DNA of 64,000 nucleotides from Kovacikia minuta CCNUW1. GTDB taxonomy: Bacteria > Cyanobacteriota > Cyanobacteriia > Leptolyngbyales > Leptolyngbyaceae. This document shows, in pieces, positions 17,424 through 26,315 of the stretch. Position 1 is the stretch's first letter. Every line of letters begins with the position of its first letter. Made by a program: the position numbers and the translations under genes. Under the pieces are notes generated by a model that saw only the letters and a program-made list of their open reading frames with translations, did not search any database and was not told the DNA's origin. The stretch spans positions 3,472,001 through 3,536,000 of the forward strand of contig NZ_CP083582.1 of the NCBI RefSeq assembly GCF_020091585.1. The letters run 5' to 3'.

Positions 17424-18145
17424 ACAGGAATTTCCTCCGGTTCACGGACCAGCATTGCTGCGGCTGGAGACGGAGGGGCTTGCCCGGTCGCTTGCTGGAC
17501 GGCAGCAACAATCCCGTTGTAAGCACTACAGCGACAGAGATTCCCGCTCAACCGCTCTTTGATTTCAGCTTCAGATAAAGTTGCCAGTTGGGGAGGCGTG
17601 CTGAGGTCGGGGGTAATGGCACTCACACAACCCCGTTTCACTTCGTCTAACAGCGCTACCGAGGCACAAATTTGCCCGGGTGTGCAGTAGCCACATTGAA
17701 ACCCATCATTCTCAATAAAGGCAGTTTGCACCGGATGCAGGATATCCCCCTTTGCCAGCCCTTCTACGGTGACAATCTGCCTGCCCTCCTGCATAACTGC
17801 CAGTGCCAAACAGGAATACACCCGTTGCCCATCCACCAACACAGTGCAGGCTCCGCATTGTCCGTGATCGCAGCCTTTTTTACTGCCCGTCAGCCCAAGC
17901 CGTTCGCGCAAAGCGTCCAACAGCGTTACCCGTGGTTCGATCGCCAACGCTTGTTGCTTACCATTAATGTTAAGGGTTACAGACATTTCGCCCGGCTTCG
18001 GAGTGATCGCGGGCTTTTCAGCCTGAGCTGCTGTGGTTTGCTGGAGTAATGAGGGAGCAGCGATCGCCGTTCCAGCAGCGGTCAATGCCTGCCCTAAAAA
18101 ATTTCGCCGCGATCGGTGTTTTTTTCCATCTTCAGGTGGATGCAT
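17420..18145 (-). CDS. paoA: 2Fe-2S subunit with twin-arginine signal (PaoA/YagT-like)
   Basis: This is the first gene of the operon, 241 residues. The N-terminus has a Tat signal (RSRRNFLGQALTAAGTAIAA), so the assembled enzyme should be exported folded to the periplasm or lumen. The plant-type 2Fe-2S domain follows (GSKKGCDHGQCGACTVLVDG), then the second, helical 2Fe-2S domain (FQCGYCTPGQICAS and LSGNLCRCSAYNGI). Cys patterns for both clusters are complete. The Pro-rich C-terminal tail is slightly longer than usual. Confidence 0.92.
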   Translation of the reverse strand: MHPPEDGKKHRSRRNFLGQALTAAGTAIAAPSLLQQTTAAQAEKPAITPKPGEMSVTLNINGKQQALAIEPRVTLLDALRERLGLTGSKKGCDHGQCGACTVLVDGQRVYSCLALAVMQEGRQIVTVEGLAKGDILHPVQTAFIENDGFQCGYCTPGQICASVALLDEVKRGCVSAITPDLSTPPQLATLSEAEIKERLSGNLCRCSAYNGIVAAVQQATGQAPPSPAAAMLVREPEEIPV

Positions 18146-18333
18146 GAATGACTCCTCTCATTTGCGTTTAACTTGCGTCAAGCGATGAATTGGGATTCTA
18201 GACAAACAGACATTCCCCATCTTAAAGGAGTTGAGGAGATTCGGGGATAGTAGCTCCGAGCTAAGAGTGCTGGAGCAACCATCAAAATAAGGTTCCTCAT
18301 ATACCATTGCATTTGTGGAAAGGGTTGCCTACG

Positions 18334-18849
18334 TTACACTTCCTGGCTCAAGCATCGAGTTTCATAGTAAAGTAACGGACGATCGTTCACGATTTCCCGC
18401 CCAATTTGAGCCATTCCCAACGCTTCCAGCACCCGAATGGAGGCTGCATTTGGCTCATCAACATCTGCCCTGATCGTCTCCAATCCCAGCACCTCAAATC
18501 CATAACGAAGCACAGAATTTGCTGCTTCCCTGGCGTAGCCCCGCCCCCAAAGTTGGGGTCGAGTGCCAAAAATGAGACTGGGAAACTCCTGTGGCGAATC
18601 CAGCAACCCAACAAAACCTGCGATCGGTTGATGGTGCGGCTCGAAAAAGAGCCACAATCCATAACCGTGACGGGTAAAACTTTCTGCACTTGCCTCAATG
18701 AAGGAAAGTGCTTCTTCACGAGAGATTTGGCGATCGTCAAAGAGAAACCGCCTCACCTTAGCCTCCGTCCACAACTGATACAGGCAATCGAGATCTGCAC
18801 CATTGCACGGGCGCAAACTTAAACGCTCAGTATTCAATAAAGGGGTCAT
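18334..18849 (-). CDS. GNAT-family N-acetyltransferase (RimJ/RimL type)
   Basis: The 171-residue protein (from MTPLLNTERLSLRP) has the Acetyltransf_3 layout. TERLSLRPCNGADLDCLYQL is the first strand-helix unit, IAGFVGLL the central strand, and QLWGRGYAREAANSVLRYGF the acetyl-CoA loop (Q/RxxGxG/A). EPNAASIRVLEALGM is the C-terminal helix. RimL-like members acetylate ribosomal protein or small-molecule amines; the acceptor is unknown here. An upstream start at 18876 (nine more residues) is possible because no strong ribosome site distinguishes them. Confidence 0.85.
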   Translation of the reverse strand: MTPLLNTERLSLRPCNGADLDCLYQLWTEAKVRRFLFDDRQISREEALSFIEASAESFTRHGYGLWLFFEPHHQPIAGFVGLLDSPQEFPSLIFGTRPQLWGRGYAREAANSVLRYGFEVLGLETIRADVDEPNAASIRVLEALGMAQIGREIVNDRPLLYYETRCLSQEV

Positions 18850-19283
18850 TAGAAAAACTTGCTCACCAGGCAGCAAACCCAGGCAACATCGGGCTATTCA
18901 GCCGATCCTGACGATACAAAGTTCCGACAAGGTTAAGAACTGATGCTTACACCGATAGGCTTCAACCGTTTGTGCCTTGAAATTCATAATCTAATACTCA
19001 AACATACCTCGAACAGAACACAGTTTTAATTTTACTTCCCGATCGCGTCTTTCATTCGTCTTCGCGATCAACAGCACCTCAATGTCGGTTTCAAAGCTAG
19101 TAATAATCATTTACAGTTACTTTCTCGGTATTCTTCTAATATCTTTCTAGAGCAAGTTACTAAGCTTTTCATAGTAAGCTATTAAACTCGCTTCTGGCAA
19201 AGGTAAGAAATGATGACTACCGAGTGGTTTGATGATTCACCTTGGTCGTGAAGAGAGTCAATAGCGTAACCATTGAGGGTGCC
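18850..19283. other. Intergenic region before the nucleotidase cluster
   Basis: About 430 bases between divergent genes, AT-rich around 18960-19200, with no convincing ORF or repeat. The promoter for the downstream plus-strand cluster is expected here. Confidence 0.5.
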
Positions 19284-20985
19284 ATGATGACAACGACCGC
19301 GGCGACTTTGCCTCTATACCTACCAAGACCCAGGGAGGCGATCGGCACCTATTTGAGGATTGTGTCGATTAATGATGTGTATGACATTCAGAGTTACCCC
19401 TATGTGGAAACCGTGATTCAAGCGCTCAAACAATCTGCCGAAGATGCGGTTGTGATTGCGACTCTCAGCGGTGATTTTCTCTCACCCTGTATCATCACGT
19501 CTCTGGATGGGGGCAAAGCCATGCTGGATGTGCTGAAGGTAGTCAATATTAACTATCTTTGTTTTGGCAATCACGAGTTTGATGTGAATCTGGATGTGCT
19601 GCGCGATCGCTTCAAAACCTATTCTGGAAAATGCTTGAATAGCAACATTCTGAACTTGTCGATTGTGGATGCCAGTGGTCAACCCCTGCCAAAATATGAC
19701 ATTGTTGCAGTGGGCACGCACCGGGTTGCCCTGGCTGGCTTTTGCACGAATAATACGGACATTTTTAGACCGGGTACAAACTTAATTCTTCAGCCGATCT
19801 TCGAGGCGCTTAAAGAAACCTGGTCTAAGTGTGCGGATGCTGCAACGATGATCATTCCCCTGACCCATCAAACCATTGGGGACGATCGAGAACTTGCCGC
19901 CCAAATTGAACAGGATGATCAACTCAGTGGTCATGTTCCAGTGATTTTGGGAGGGCATGAGCATGAGATTTATATTGAGCAGATCGAGCAAAGCCTGATT
20001 GTTAAAGCGGGTGCGGATGCCGCTAATGTGGTGGTTGTCGATGTCTGGTGGGATGCCGATGGCAAAAGCCAGAGGGCGGTTCATTTGCTGCCAGCCAGCC
20101 ACTTTGATGCAGACCCAAATGCTCAGATGTTCGTCGAAATCACGCAACGGTTCCTGGGATCGCTGATGGATGTCGAGATCTTTGCCGTGAAAGAGCGCCT
20201 ATCTTCTAAACGAACCCGATTCCAGCCAGAGAAAGTGGCAGCCATTCTGTGCTCGTACATCAAAAAGAGCTTGCAAAATGTTGATCTGGTTATGCTCCAG
20301 GGAGGCTGTATCCGGGGCGATCGCGACTATGCACCCGGAACGGCTTTCACCTATGGAGATTTACTAGAAGAACTGCCGTTTGAAACTGAAATTGCGGTCA
20401 TTAAAGTACCGGGATCTGTGCTACAAGCGTCCATTTCCCTGACCCGAAAAACTCCCGGCCAGGAAGTACCCAGTTTCCTCCATGTTGATCTGGATGTGGA
20501 GATTGAAGCCTATCCCAGTCTCAAAATTGTCCGCATTAACCATGCTCCCTTTGACCCGGATAGAATCTACTGTCTGGGCATTTACCAGTTTCTCTTGACT
20601 GGCATGAACGAGATCAAACCCCTGATGGAGTACATCCAAGCGAATGGCGCGCGCACCCCCGGTCGAGCAATGCCTGCCAGCAAAGAATCTCATCCTGGAA
20701 AGCTGCATGAAAGATGCCTGGAGATCCCTGGTCAACTATAGTCAATGGGATGCCAACGGTGATGGGCAAGTTTCTAAAGAAGAATTGGAACAGGCGGTCA
20801 AAAGTGCCTTTGCGGGTCTCGATCGGAATCAGGATGGGTATATTTCCCCCACGGAACTGCAAGCGGCATTAACCGAACGAACGGGTCGTACCCACAAAGG
20901 ATTGATCAATATGATGTTCGAGTCGTTGGATGCCGACCACGATGGCAGGGTGTCAATGGATGAATTGGCATCGTTGGCAATGTGA
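19284..20985 (+). CDS. 5'-nucleotidase-type metallophosphatase fused to EF hands, +1 frameshift
   Basis: The enzyme would release phosphate from 5'-nucleotides or related esters. Metallophosphatase motifs are present: NDVYDIQ (the CG11883-like form of the first motif), LSGDFLSP, CFGNHEFD near residue 94 and LGGHEHE near 222. A 5'-nucleotidase C-terminal domain follows, with MLQGGCIRGDRDY and FTYGDLLEELPFE. At the C5 run 20656-20660 the frame shifts by one. Removing one C joins it to PVEQCLPAKNLILESCMKDA and three EF-hand loops (DANGDGQVSKEE, DRNQDGYISPTE, DADHDGRVSMDE), giving about 566 residues. The ATG at 19284 follows GAGGG. No signal peptide is apparent. Confidence 0.85.
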
Positions 20986-21058
20986 TGCAGAGCCGCTCTG
21001 TCGCTAATTTGAGGAGGTAGAGTCTCCCCAAAACGTAAACCCACGAGGACAATAGAAT

Positions 21059-22040
21059 ATGGCGAATTCCTCAGCTTATCCCATGATCATTGATACCGAT
21101 GGCGGTGTGGATGATGCCCTGGCGATCGTCATGGCACTCAATTGTGAGTCGATTGACCTGAAAGCGATCACGGTGTTAGCAGGCAATATTGATGTTCATC
21201 AAGCGGCAAATAACGTCCGTGCGAGTGATCGACATTGTTCAGCCTGCTCACGGTCCTCTGGTTGCTAAAGGCTGCGAAAAACCGCTGGTGCGTCCCCCTT
21301 TCAATGCGGCAGGCATTCATGGCAGTGATGGACTGGGCGAACTGTTTCAGTTCAAACATGCCGATGGCAGTCCGCGCTATTCCCAACTGACGGTGGAGCC
21401 ATCTTCAGAAGATGCGATCGAGGTATTGCTGCAAGCGGCGCAAGCCTATGGCAATGACCTCACCATTGTCGCATTAGGTCCCCTGACGAATATCGCGACA
21501 GCATTGCAGCGCGATCGCGCCACGCTTCAACAAGTTGGTCGCATTGTCATTATGGGTGGAGCCGTCAAAGTTCCGGGCAACATTTCAGCCGCCGCTGAAT
21601 TCAATTTTTTTGTTGATCCAGATGCCGCTCAAGTCGTGATGGAGTCGGGTATTCCCCTCACCTTAGTGGGTCTAGATGTGGCAATGAGAGCGCCGTTACC
21701 GCGTCAGGTAGTTGAAGCGAATTTACAGCAGCGTCCCTCAAAAATCACTCAGTTTATTGTTGATTGCACGGGGATTTATATGGCGTTCTACCGGGACAAC
21801 GAAGGCTTTCACGGATGTTATTTGCACGATCCGTTGGCGGTAGCCGTGGCGATCGATCCCAGTCTGGTCAAAACCGAATCCCTCTACATGATGGTTGAAA
21901 CAGAAGGCCGCTTTACAACCGGAATGTCCCTCGCCGATCGGCGCGATCGGCGGGATGAAAAAACGAATCCTCCCAATGTGGAAGCGTGTTTAGAGGTGGA
22001 TACGGAACGATTCTTGAAGCTGTTTAATCAACTGATATAA
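21059..22040 (+). CDS. Inosine-uridine nucleoside hydrolase family protein, +1 frameshift
   Basis: IU-type nucleoside N-ribohydrolases cleave nucleosides into base and ribose. The N-terminal frame has the calcium-binding motif IIDTDGGVDDALAI and VLAGNIDVHQAANNV. The second frame continues RVIDIVQPAHGPLVAKGC, HGSDGLGEL, VALGPLTNIATAL and the C-terminal HDPLAVAVAI, all family signatures. The frames meet near 21213-21223 (AACGTCCGTGCGAG), where one extra base breaks the gene; joined length is about 326 residues, normal. It sits 73 bases after the nucleotidase gene and 6 bases before the urea transporter, so the three probably form one operon for nucleotide breakdown. Confidence 0.85.
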
Positions 22041-22045
22041 AACCG

Positions 22046-23692
22046 ATGGCAGTTGAGCAAAATTCTCCTAAAACCGATGAACCCTTGCCTTTGCATGAAC
22101 TGATGGCAAGCATCCTGGCGGCAGAGAAACCCTCTTCTGCACAGGGCTTACCGATCACGGGAACCATGCAGTGGCTCAACGATCGCCTGTCCCCCCTATC
22201 CCCTTTCGATATTGGCAACTCCATCCTGCGCGGAATTGGACAGGTGATCTTTGCCAATAACCCCCTGAGCGGATTGGTGATTCTGATCGTAATTGGGCTG
22301 CAATCCCCCTGGGTGGCACTGATGACGATCGTTGGAGTGACAGCTTCAACCTTGGCGGCGATCGCCCTAAAACTCGACTCCGGTAGCATTCGCAATGGCA
22401 TCTTTGGGTTTCAGGGAACTCTGGTGGGTTTGGCACTGGGCACCTTTGGCTTAGCGGGGAATGGCGCGTGGAATCCAGTTTGGGCGATCTCAGTGGTGCT
22501 GCTAGCAGCCCTCACCACAGTTCTGATGAACACCCTGGGGATTTGGTTTGCCCGTCGGTTTAAGGTGTCCCTGTTGGGAATGCCGTTTCATATTGTTGTC
22601 TTGCTCTTCTTAGGCTTAATCCTGATTATTCCCCAGCCCTACTTTGATTTGGGTTCAGCCGCTCCCGTATCACCGCCATCAGAATCACTCGATTGGACAC
22701 GCCTGCTCTCGTCTCTCCCGATTGGCTTCGGACAGACCTTCTTCACCTCCCAACAGCTAGGGGGGAGCTTGATTTTCCTTGCCGTTGCGCTTTGTACGCC
22801 GATCGGTGCTGGGGTTGGTTTACTGGGTTGTCTGGCTAGCACGATCACAGGTGTCGTCGTTGGGTTTCCTCCCAAAAACATCTATGCCGGATTTCTAGGG
22901 TACAACGCGATTTTTACCGCGATCGCAATTGGGGGGATCTTCTATGCGCCCAATCTACGCAGTATTGTGATTGCAGTGGTTTCTGCCTGCTTTGCCACCC
23001 TGGTCTTGATCGGGCTAACGCCAATCTTTGGGCTGTTGCACCTGCCTGTTTTAGCGATGCCATTTTGCCTCGTTACAGTTGGCTGCTTTTTAATCCTGCG
23101 CCATTCCATCCCGTCGCTGGTTCCCGTTGCCCTCTATACGATCGCCAGTCCCGAAGAGCATCGCTTGCGCTACCTGACGGCAAAAGATGTGATTTCAAAC
23201 TTTCGCCAGCAACTACATGCTGCGATGCAAGGCATTCACCACCGCTTTTTGTTTGAAACTGCCGATCCCTCCTTAAAAGGGGATCTGCGGTATCTCTTTG
23301 ATGCCATTGATCGTGATCAAAATGGGGCACTCTCCGTCCCAGAACTAACAGTCCATCTGCGCCAGGCTGAACCAACCCTCTCTGATGCAGACTTGACTTA
23401 CCTCTTTTCCAGTCTGGATATTGACCGCAGTGGCGCGATCGAGTTTGAGGAGTTTGGCGAGTTAATGTTGCGCCATCGTCGTTTGATGTCAAAATACAAC
23501 AAATTTGTGACGTATTTTTTACCGATCGACGCTGATCAGGATGATTCAATTAGCACAGAAGAAATGAATGTCGCGATGGCAAGTGTGGGAGAACACCCCC
23601 TGACTCAGGCGGAGGTTTTATGGATTCAAGATCGGATGAAAGGAGAACCGTTAACCTGGAATCGCTTTATTGAAATGCTGCTCGTCACCTAG
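22046..23692 (+). CDS. Urea transporter with C-terminal EF hands
   Basis: The 548-residue protein has a UT-type urea transporter domain (about residues 45-360): GIGQVIFANNPLSGLVILI, GIFGFQGTLVGLALG and the repeated second half CLASTITGVVVGFPP, GFLGYNAIFTAIAIGG. UT proteins form trimeric urea channels in the inner membrane. A soluble region after residue 385 carries three EF-hand loops: DRDQNGALSVPE near 420, DIDRSGAIEFEE near 457 and DADQDDSISTEE near 495, the last with Asp in place of the usual Gly. The fusion implies calcium control of urea flux. The start lies 6 bases after the nucleoside hydrolase stop. Confidence 0.88.
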   Translation: MAVEQNSPKTDEPLPLHELMASILAAEKPSSAQGLPITGTMQWLNDRLSPLSPFDIGNSILRGIGQVIFANNPLSGLVILIVIGLQSPWVALMTIVGVTASTLAAIALKLDSGSIRNGIFGFQGTLVGLALGTFGLAGNGAWNPVWAISVVLLAALTTVLMNTLGIWFARRFKVSLLGMPFHIVVLLFLGLILIIPQPYFDLGSAAPVSPPSESLDWTRLLSSLPIGFGQTFFTSQQLGGSLIFLAVALCTPIGAGVGLLGCLASTITGVVVGFPPKNIYAGFLGYNAIFTAIAIGGIFYAPNLRSIVIAVVSACFATLVLIGLTPIFGLLHLPVLAMPFCLVTVGCFLILRHSIPSLVPVALYTIASPEEHRLRYLTAKDVISNFRQQLHAAMQGIHHRFLFETADPSLKGDLRYLFDAIDRDQNGALSVPELTVHLRQAEPTLSDADLTYLFSSLDIDRSGAIEFEEFGELMLRHRRLMSKYNKFVTYFLPIDADQDDSISTEEMNVAMASVGEHPLTQAEVLWIQDRMKGEPLTWNRFIEMLLVT

Positions 23693-23706
23693 GGTTCGGA
23701 TCAACC

Positions 23707-25287
23707 GTGGACATTGTTATTACCGTTGCTCAAGTTATTTTCTTGATTGTTGCCTTCACCGGGCTGAACTGGCTAGTCCGCATTCTGTTTAAGTTACTGA
23801 CAACCACCTGGTTGAAAGGTCAATCCGAGAAGTTGCTGACGCTGCGGCAAAACGTGGGTCTTCTGTTGCTGCTGATCGGTGTGGGGCTGTGCCTTTTAAT
23901 TGTCAGCGTCAATGGTGTTTTGATCTATCAGGGCAAAAGTGTTCAAGAATTTCAACTCAACCTGGTTCGCAGCATTCCAGCAGAATTTTGGCTGAGGTTA
24001 GTAACTGCGATCGCCAAATGCATCACGCTGTTATTGCTGGTTAAACTTTGTCTGCCCTTTCTGCATCGCCTGTTGGATTGGGCAACCACCTTTGCCAAAA
24101 ACTACGATCGCATCACTGCCAATGATGAAGCCATTGAGGCATTTTTTACCTATCTCAACAAGACGCTAACAAATAGCGTCTGGATATTAGCCGGAATTGT
24201 ATGTACCCAATTTCTTTACTTACCCGATGCGATTCCAAAATACCTGACAATTGCACTCAAATCCTATCTAGCGATCGCGATCGGGCAATTGGTGATCAAA
24301 ACCCTCACCGCCCTGATCGACACCCTCGACGCGCTCAGCATCCAATACTCCAATCCTGATAACCTGCTGCGCTACTACGAGCGGTTCCGCCACCTGGTTC
24401 CAGCATTAAAAAAATCGGTGGCATACGTGCTTTATGTCGGCATTGCCGCTCTGATTATTCGGGAAATTGAGTTTATCGCCTGGATTGCCTCCTATGCCGG
24501 TGACATTATTGGCATCATCACCATTTACTTCGCCTGTGGTGTTTTGATTGAACTCGCCAATGTGGTGCTTGAAGATTTAGTCCTTAAAACCGACCACCTG
24601 ACTGACCTGCAACGGCAACGACGACTGACCATTATTCCCTTACTTCGCAGCATCCTGAAATATACGATTTACTTCTCAGCCGCACTGCTGATCCTCAGAC
24701 TGTTCGACATCGATCCAACCCCACTTCTGGCAGGGGCAGGCTTAGTGGGTATCATCGTTGGCTTCGGTGCCCAAAACCTGATCAACGATATCGTCTGTGG
24801 TTTCTTCGTCCTGTTTGAAAACTATTACCTGGTGGGCGACTACATCGAAGCCGGAAAGGTAGAGGAAAGAGCGGTTGAAGGAATTGTAGAGGCGATCGAA
24901 CTGAGAACCACCCACATCCGCCATCCCGATGGTCAACTCCAGATCATCCGCAATGGCGAAATTGGTTCCATCATCAATTACTCCAAGCAATATACCTACG
25001 CCAAGGTGGAAGTGCCCGTACCCGATCGCGCCAATGTCGATCAGGTCTATTCAATCATTGAAGCCGTTGGCCAACAGCTAAAAGCAGAGTGCCTGGATGT
25101 ACTGGAACCAACCCAGGTCGATGGCATCGAAAACTTTGGCAAAGATAACCTCGTCCTCCGCACCCTAACCAAGGTCAAACCCGGTAAGCACCTGGACACC
25201 CAACGCCTGCTACGAAAGAAGCTGATGCAGGCATTTCATCAAAAAGAAGAGATTTTGAGGGAGAGGGCGGAGGGAGAGGGCAGATGA
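23707..25287 (+). CDS. MscS-family mechanosensitive channel
   Basis: The 526-residue inner-membrane protein has about five to six N-terminal transmembrane helices (VAQVIFLIVAFTGLNWLV, LLLLIGVGLCLLIVSVNGV and others). The MscS core follows: the pore helix with LLAGAGLVGIIVGFGAQNLI near residue 345 and the beta domain with VGDYIEAGKVEERAVEGIV and INYSKQYTYAKVEVPV. This is the larger cyanobacterial/plant-like MscS type, which gates on membrane tension. The GTG start at 23707 is 14 bases after the urea transporter stop, suggesting co-transcription. No EF hand is seen in it. Confidence 0.9.
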   Translation: MDIVITVAQVIFLIVAFTGLNWLVRILFKLLTTTWLKGQSEKLLTLRQNVGLLLLLIGVGLCLLIVSVNGVLIYQGKSVQEFQLNLVRSIPAEFWLRLVTAIAKCITLLLLVKLCLPFLHRLLDWATTFAKNYDRITANDEAIEAFFTYLNKTLTNSVWILAGIVCTQFLYLPDAIPKYLTIALKSYLAIAIGQLVIKTLTALIDTLDALSIQYSNPDNLLRYYERFRHLVPALKKSVAYVLYVGIAALIIREIEFIAWIASYAGDIIGIITIYFACGVLIELANVVLEDLVLKTDHLTDLQRQRRLTIIPLLRSILKYTIYFSAALLILRLFDIDPTPLLAGAGLVGIIVGFGAQNLINDIVCGFFVLFENYYLVGDYIEAGKVEERAVEGIVEAIELRTTHIRHPDGQLQIIRNGEIGSIINYSKQYTYAKVEVPVPDRANVDQVYSIIEAVGQQLKAECLDVLEPTQVDGIENFGKDNLVLRTLTKVKPGKHLDTQRLLRKKLMQAFHQKEEILRERAEGEGR

Positions 25288-25306
25288 GCGCAAGGCTCTA
25301 CCCAAG

Positions 25307-25666
25307 ATGGGCGATAAGAGTCGGGCGTTTGTCAGCAAGGCGTTGGAGGTGGCGACGCAGAACCCAGACTTTTTGCCGCGATCGTTTGACCTGGAAGAAA
25401 TGCGGAAGGATGTGCAATTGTTTGAGTCAATGTATCCGATCGTGGTGGCACTGACCCAGTTGCAGGAATTGGTGGATGATACCTGTCTGGCGGTGGGCAG
25501 TGAGGCGTATGCAGCGGCATTGCAGGTATACAACTACGCCAAGGCAAGTGGACAGGGTGGGGGATTGGATGCAGTGGTAGGTGAAATGGGGCAGCGGTTT
25601 GCCCGCAAACCCCGGAAGGCGAAGGTTCAGGAGGGAACGGTGAAGTCGGAAGGGGCAACGGTGTAG
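25307..25666 (+). CDS. Conserved hypothetical protein
   Basis: The 119-residue helical protein has a central signature, FDLEEMRKDVQLFESM followed by LTQLQELVDDTCLAVGSEAY and ALQVYNYAKASGQGGGLDAV, that recurs in many bacterial hypothetical proteins of this size. No function is established that I can name. A basic tail (FARKPRKAKVQ) could bind nucleic acid. It begins 19 bases after the MscS gene and ends next to the 21-bp repeat array. Confidence 0.65.
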   Translation: MGDKSRAFVSKALEVATQNPDFLPRSFDLEEMRKDVQLFESMYPIVVALTQLQELVDDTCLAVGSEAYAAALQVYNYAKASGQGGGLDAVVGEMGQRFARKPRKAKVQEGTVKSEGATV

Positions 25667-25670
25667 ATCA

Positions 25671-25930
25671 AAGCCTGACGATTTGACTTCTGAAGATGAC
25701 AATTGCAGCTCAGAAGCTCGACGTTGGAGCAAATTGCTCAACGTTCCGAGTTCTGAGCTTCGTCTTTGGAGCAAAAAGGTTGACGTTCCGAGTTCCAAGA
25801 GTAAAGTTTCGAGATCTGAGCCTGAGATTTCGAGTTCTAGGGTCGGAACGTCGTGTTCGGAAGTTCAAGGTTTGTATTCCAATCTTGATAGCTCAACTTC
25901 AAAAGCTGTAGGTTCAATGCTTGGAAGAGA
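25671..25930. repeat. 21-bp-period degenerate array, copy B1
   Basis: Successive 21-base units can be aligned by eye, including AAGCCTGACGATTTGACTTC-type, TTGCTCAACGTTCCGAGTTC-type, AAGGTTGACGTTCCGAGTTC-type and GAGCCTGAGATTTCGAGTTC-type units. Similarity fades after about 25,900. The consensus (GACGTTCCGAGTTCT) is the reverse complement of that in copies B2 and B3, so this copy is inverted relative to them. Confidence 0.75.
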
Positions 25931-26021
25931 CACATCATTCTTTACACTATTCCAATCATTGATTTCATTAAAAGTTCATTGCTTAAGGATGACGATTAGC
26001 CTTTAAAGCAGATTTGATGTC

Positions 26022-26052
26022 ACTTATAGTCTGTAGACGCATTGTCTGCAAT
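26022..26052 (+). promoter_or_regulatory. C-protein operator (C-box) pair
   Basis: ACTTATAGTCTGTAGAC is followed by GCATTGTCTGCAAT. It contains the palindrome GTCTGTAGAC (26029-26038) and a second half-symmetric GTCTGCAAT, 15 bases apart. This spacing and the TATAGTC-GT-GAC pattern match the tandem operators of restriction-modification controller proteins. It lies immediately before the controller gene, as expected for autoregulation and a short or absent leader. Confidence 0.75.
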
Positions 26053-26315
26053 TGGGGAACCTAGATGCCGTGAGGCAAGAGGAAGAACCAGATATTAAGA
26101 AACGCTTTGGTTTGGCTGTAAAACGACGCAGGCAAGAATTAGGTATTTCGCAAGAAGAACTTGCTGAACTTGCTGATTTACACCGTACCTACATTTCAGA
26201 TATTGAAAGGGGATCTCGTAACATCTCTCTTGAAAATATCGAAAAAGTAGCTAAAGCACTCAGTATTTCTGTTTCTAAACTCTTTGCCAATTATGGTATT
26301 GAGGTACAAGAATGA
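26052..26315 (+). CDS. Restriction-modification controller (C) protein, XRE-type HTH
   Basis: This small (about 81-87 residues) HTH_3 protein reads KRRRQELGISQEELAELADL and HRTYISDIERGSRNISLENI, the classic helix-turn-helix of C proteins. C proteins first activate and later repress the nuclease gene so that methylation is established before cutting. The first possible start is TTG at 26052; GTG at 26070 is also plausible and would leave the operators fully upstream. The stop overlaps the nuclease start by four bases (ATGA), so both are made from one message. Confidence 0.88.
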   Translation: MGNLDAVRQEEEPDIKKRFGLAVKRRRQELGISQEELAELADLHRTYISDIERGSRNISLENIEKVAKALSISVSKLFANYGIEVQE

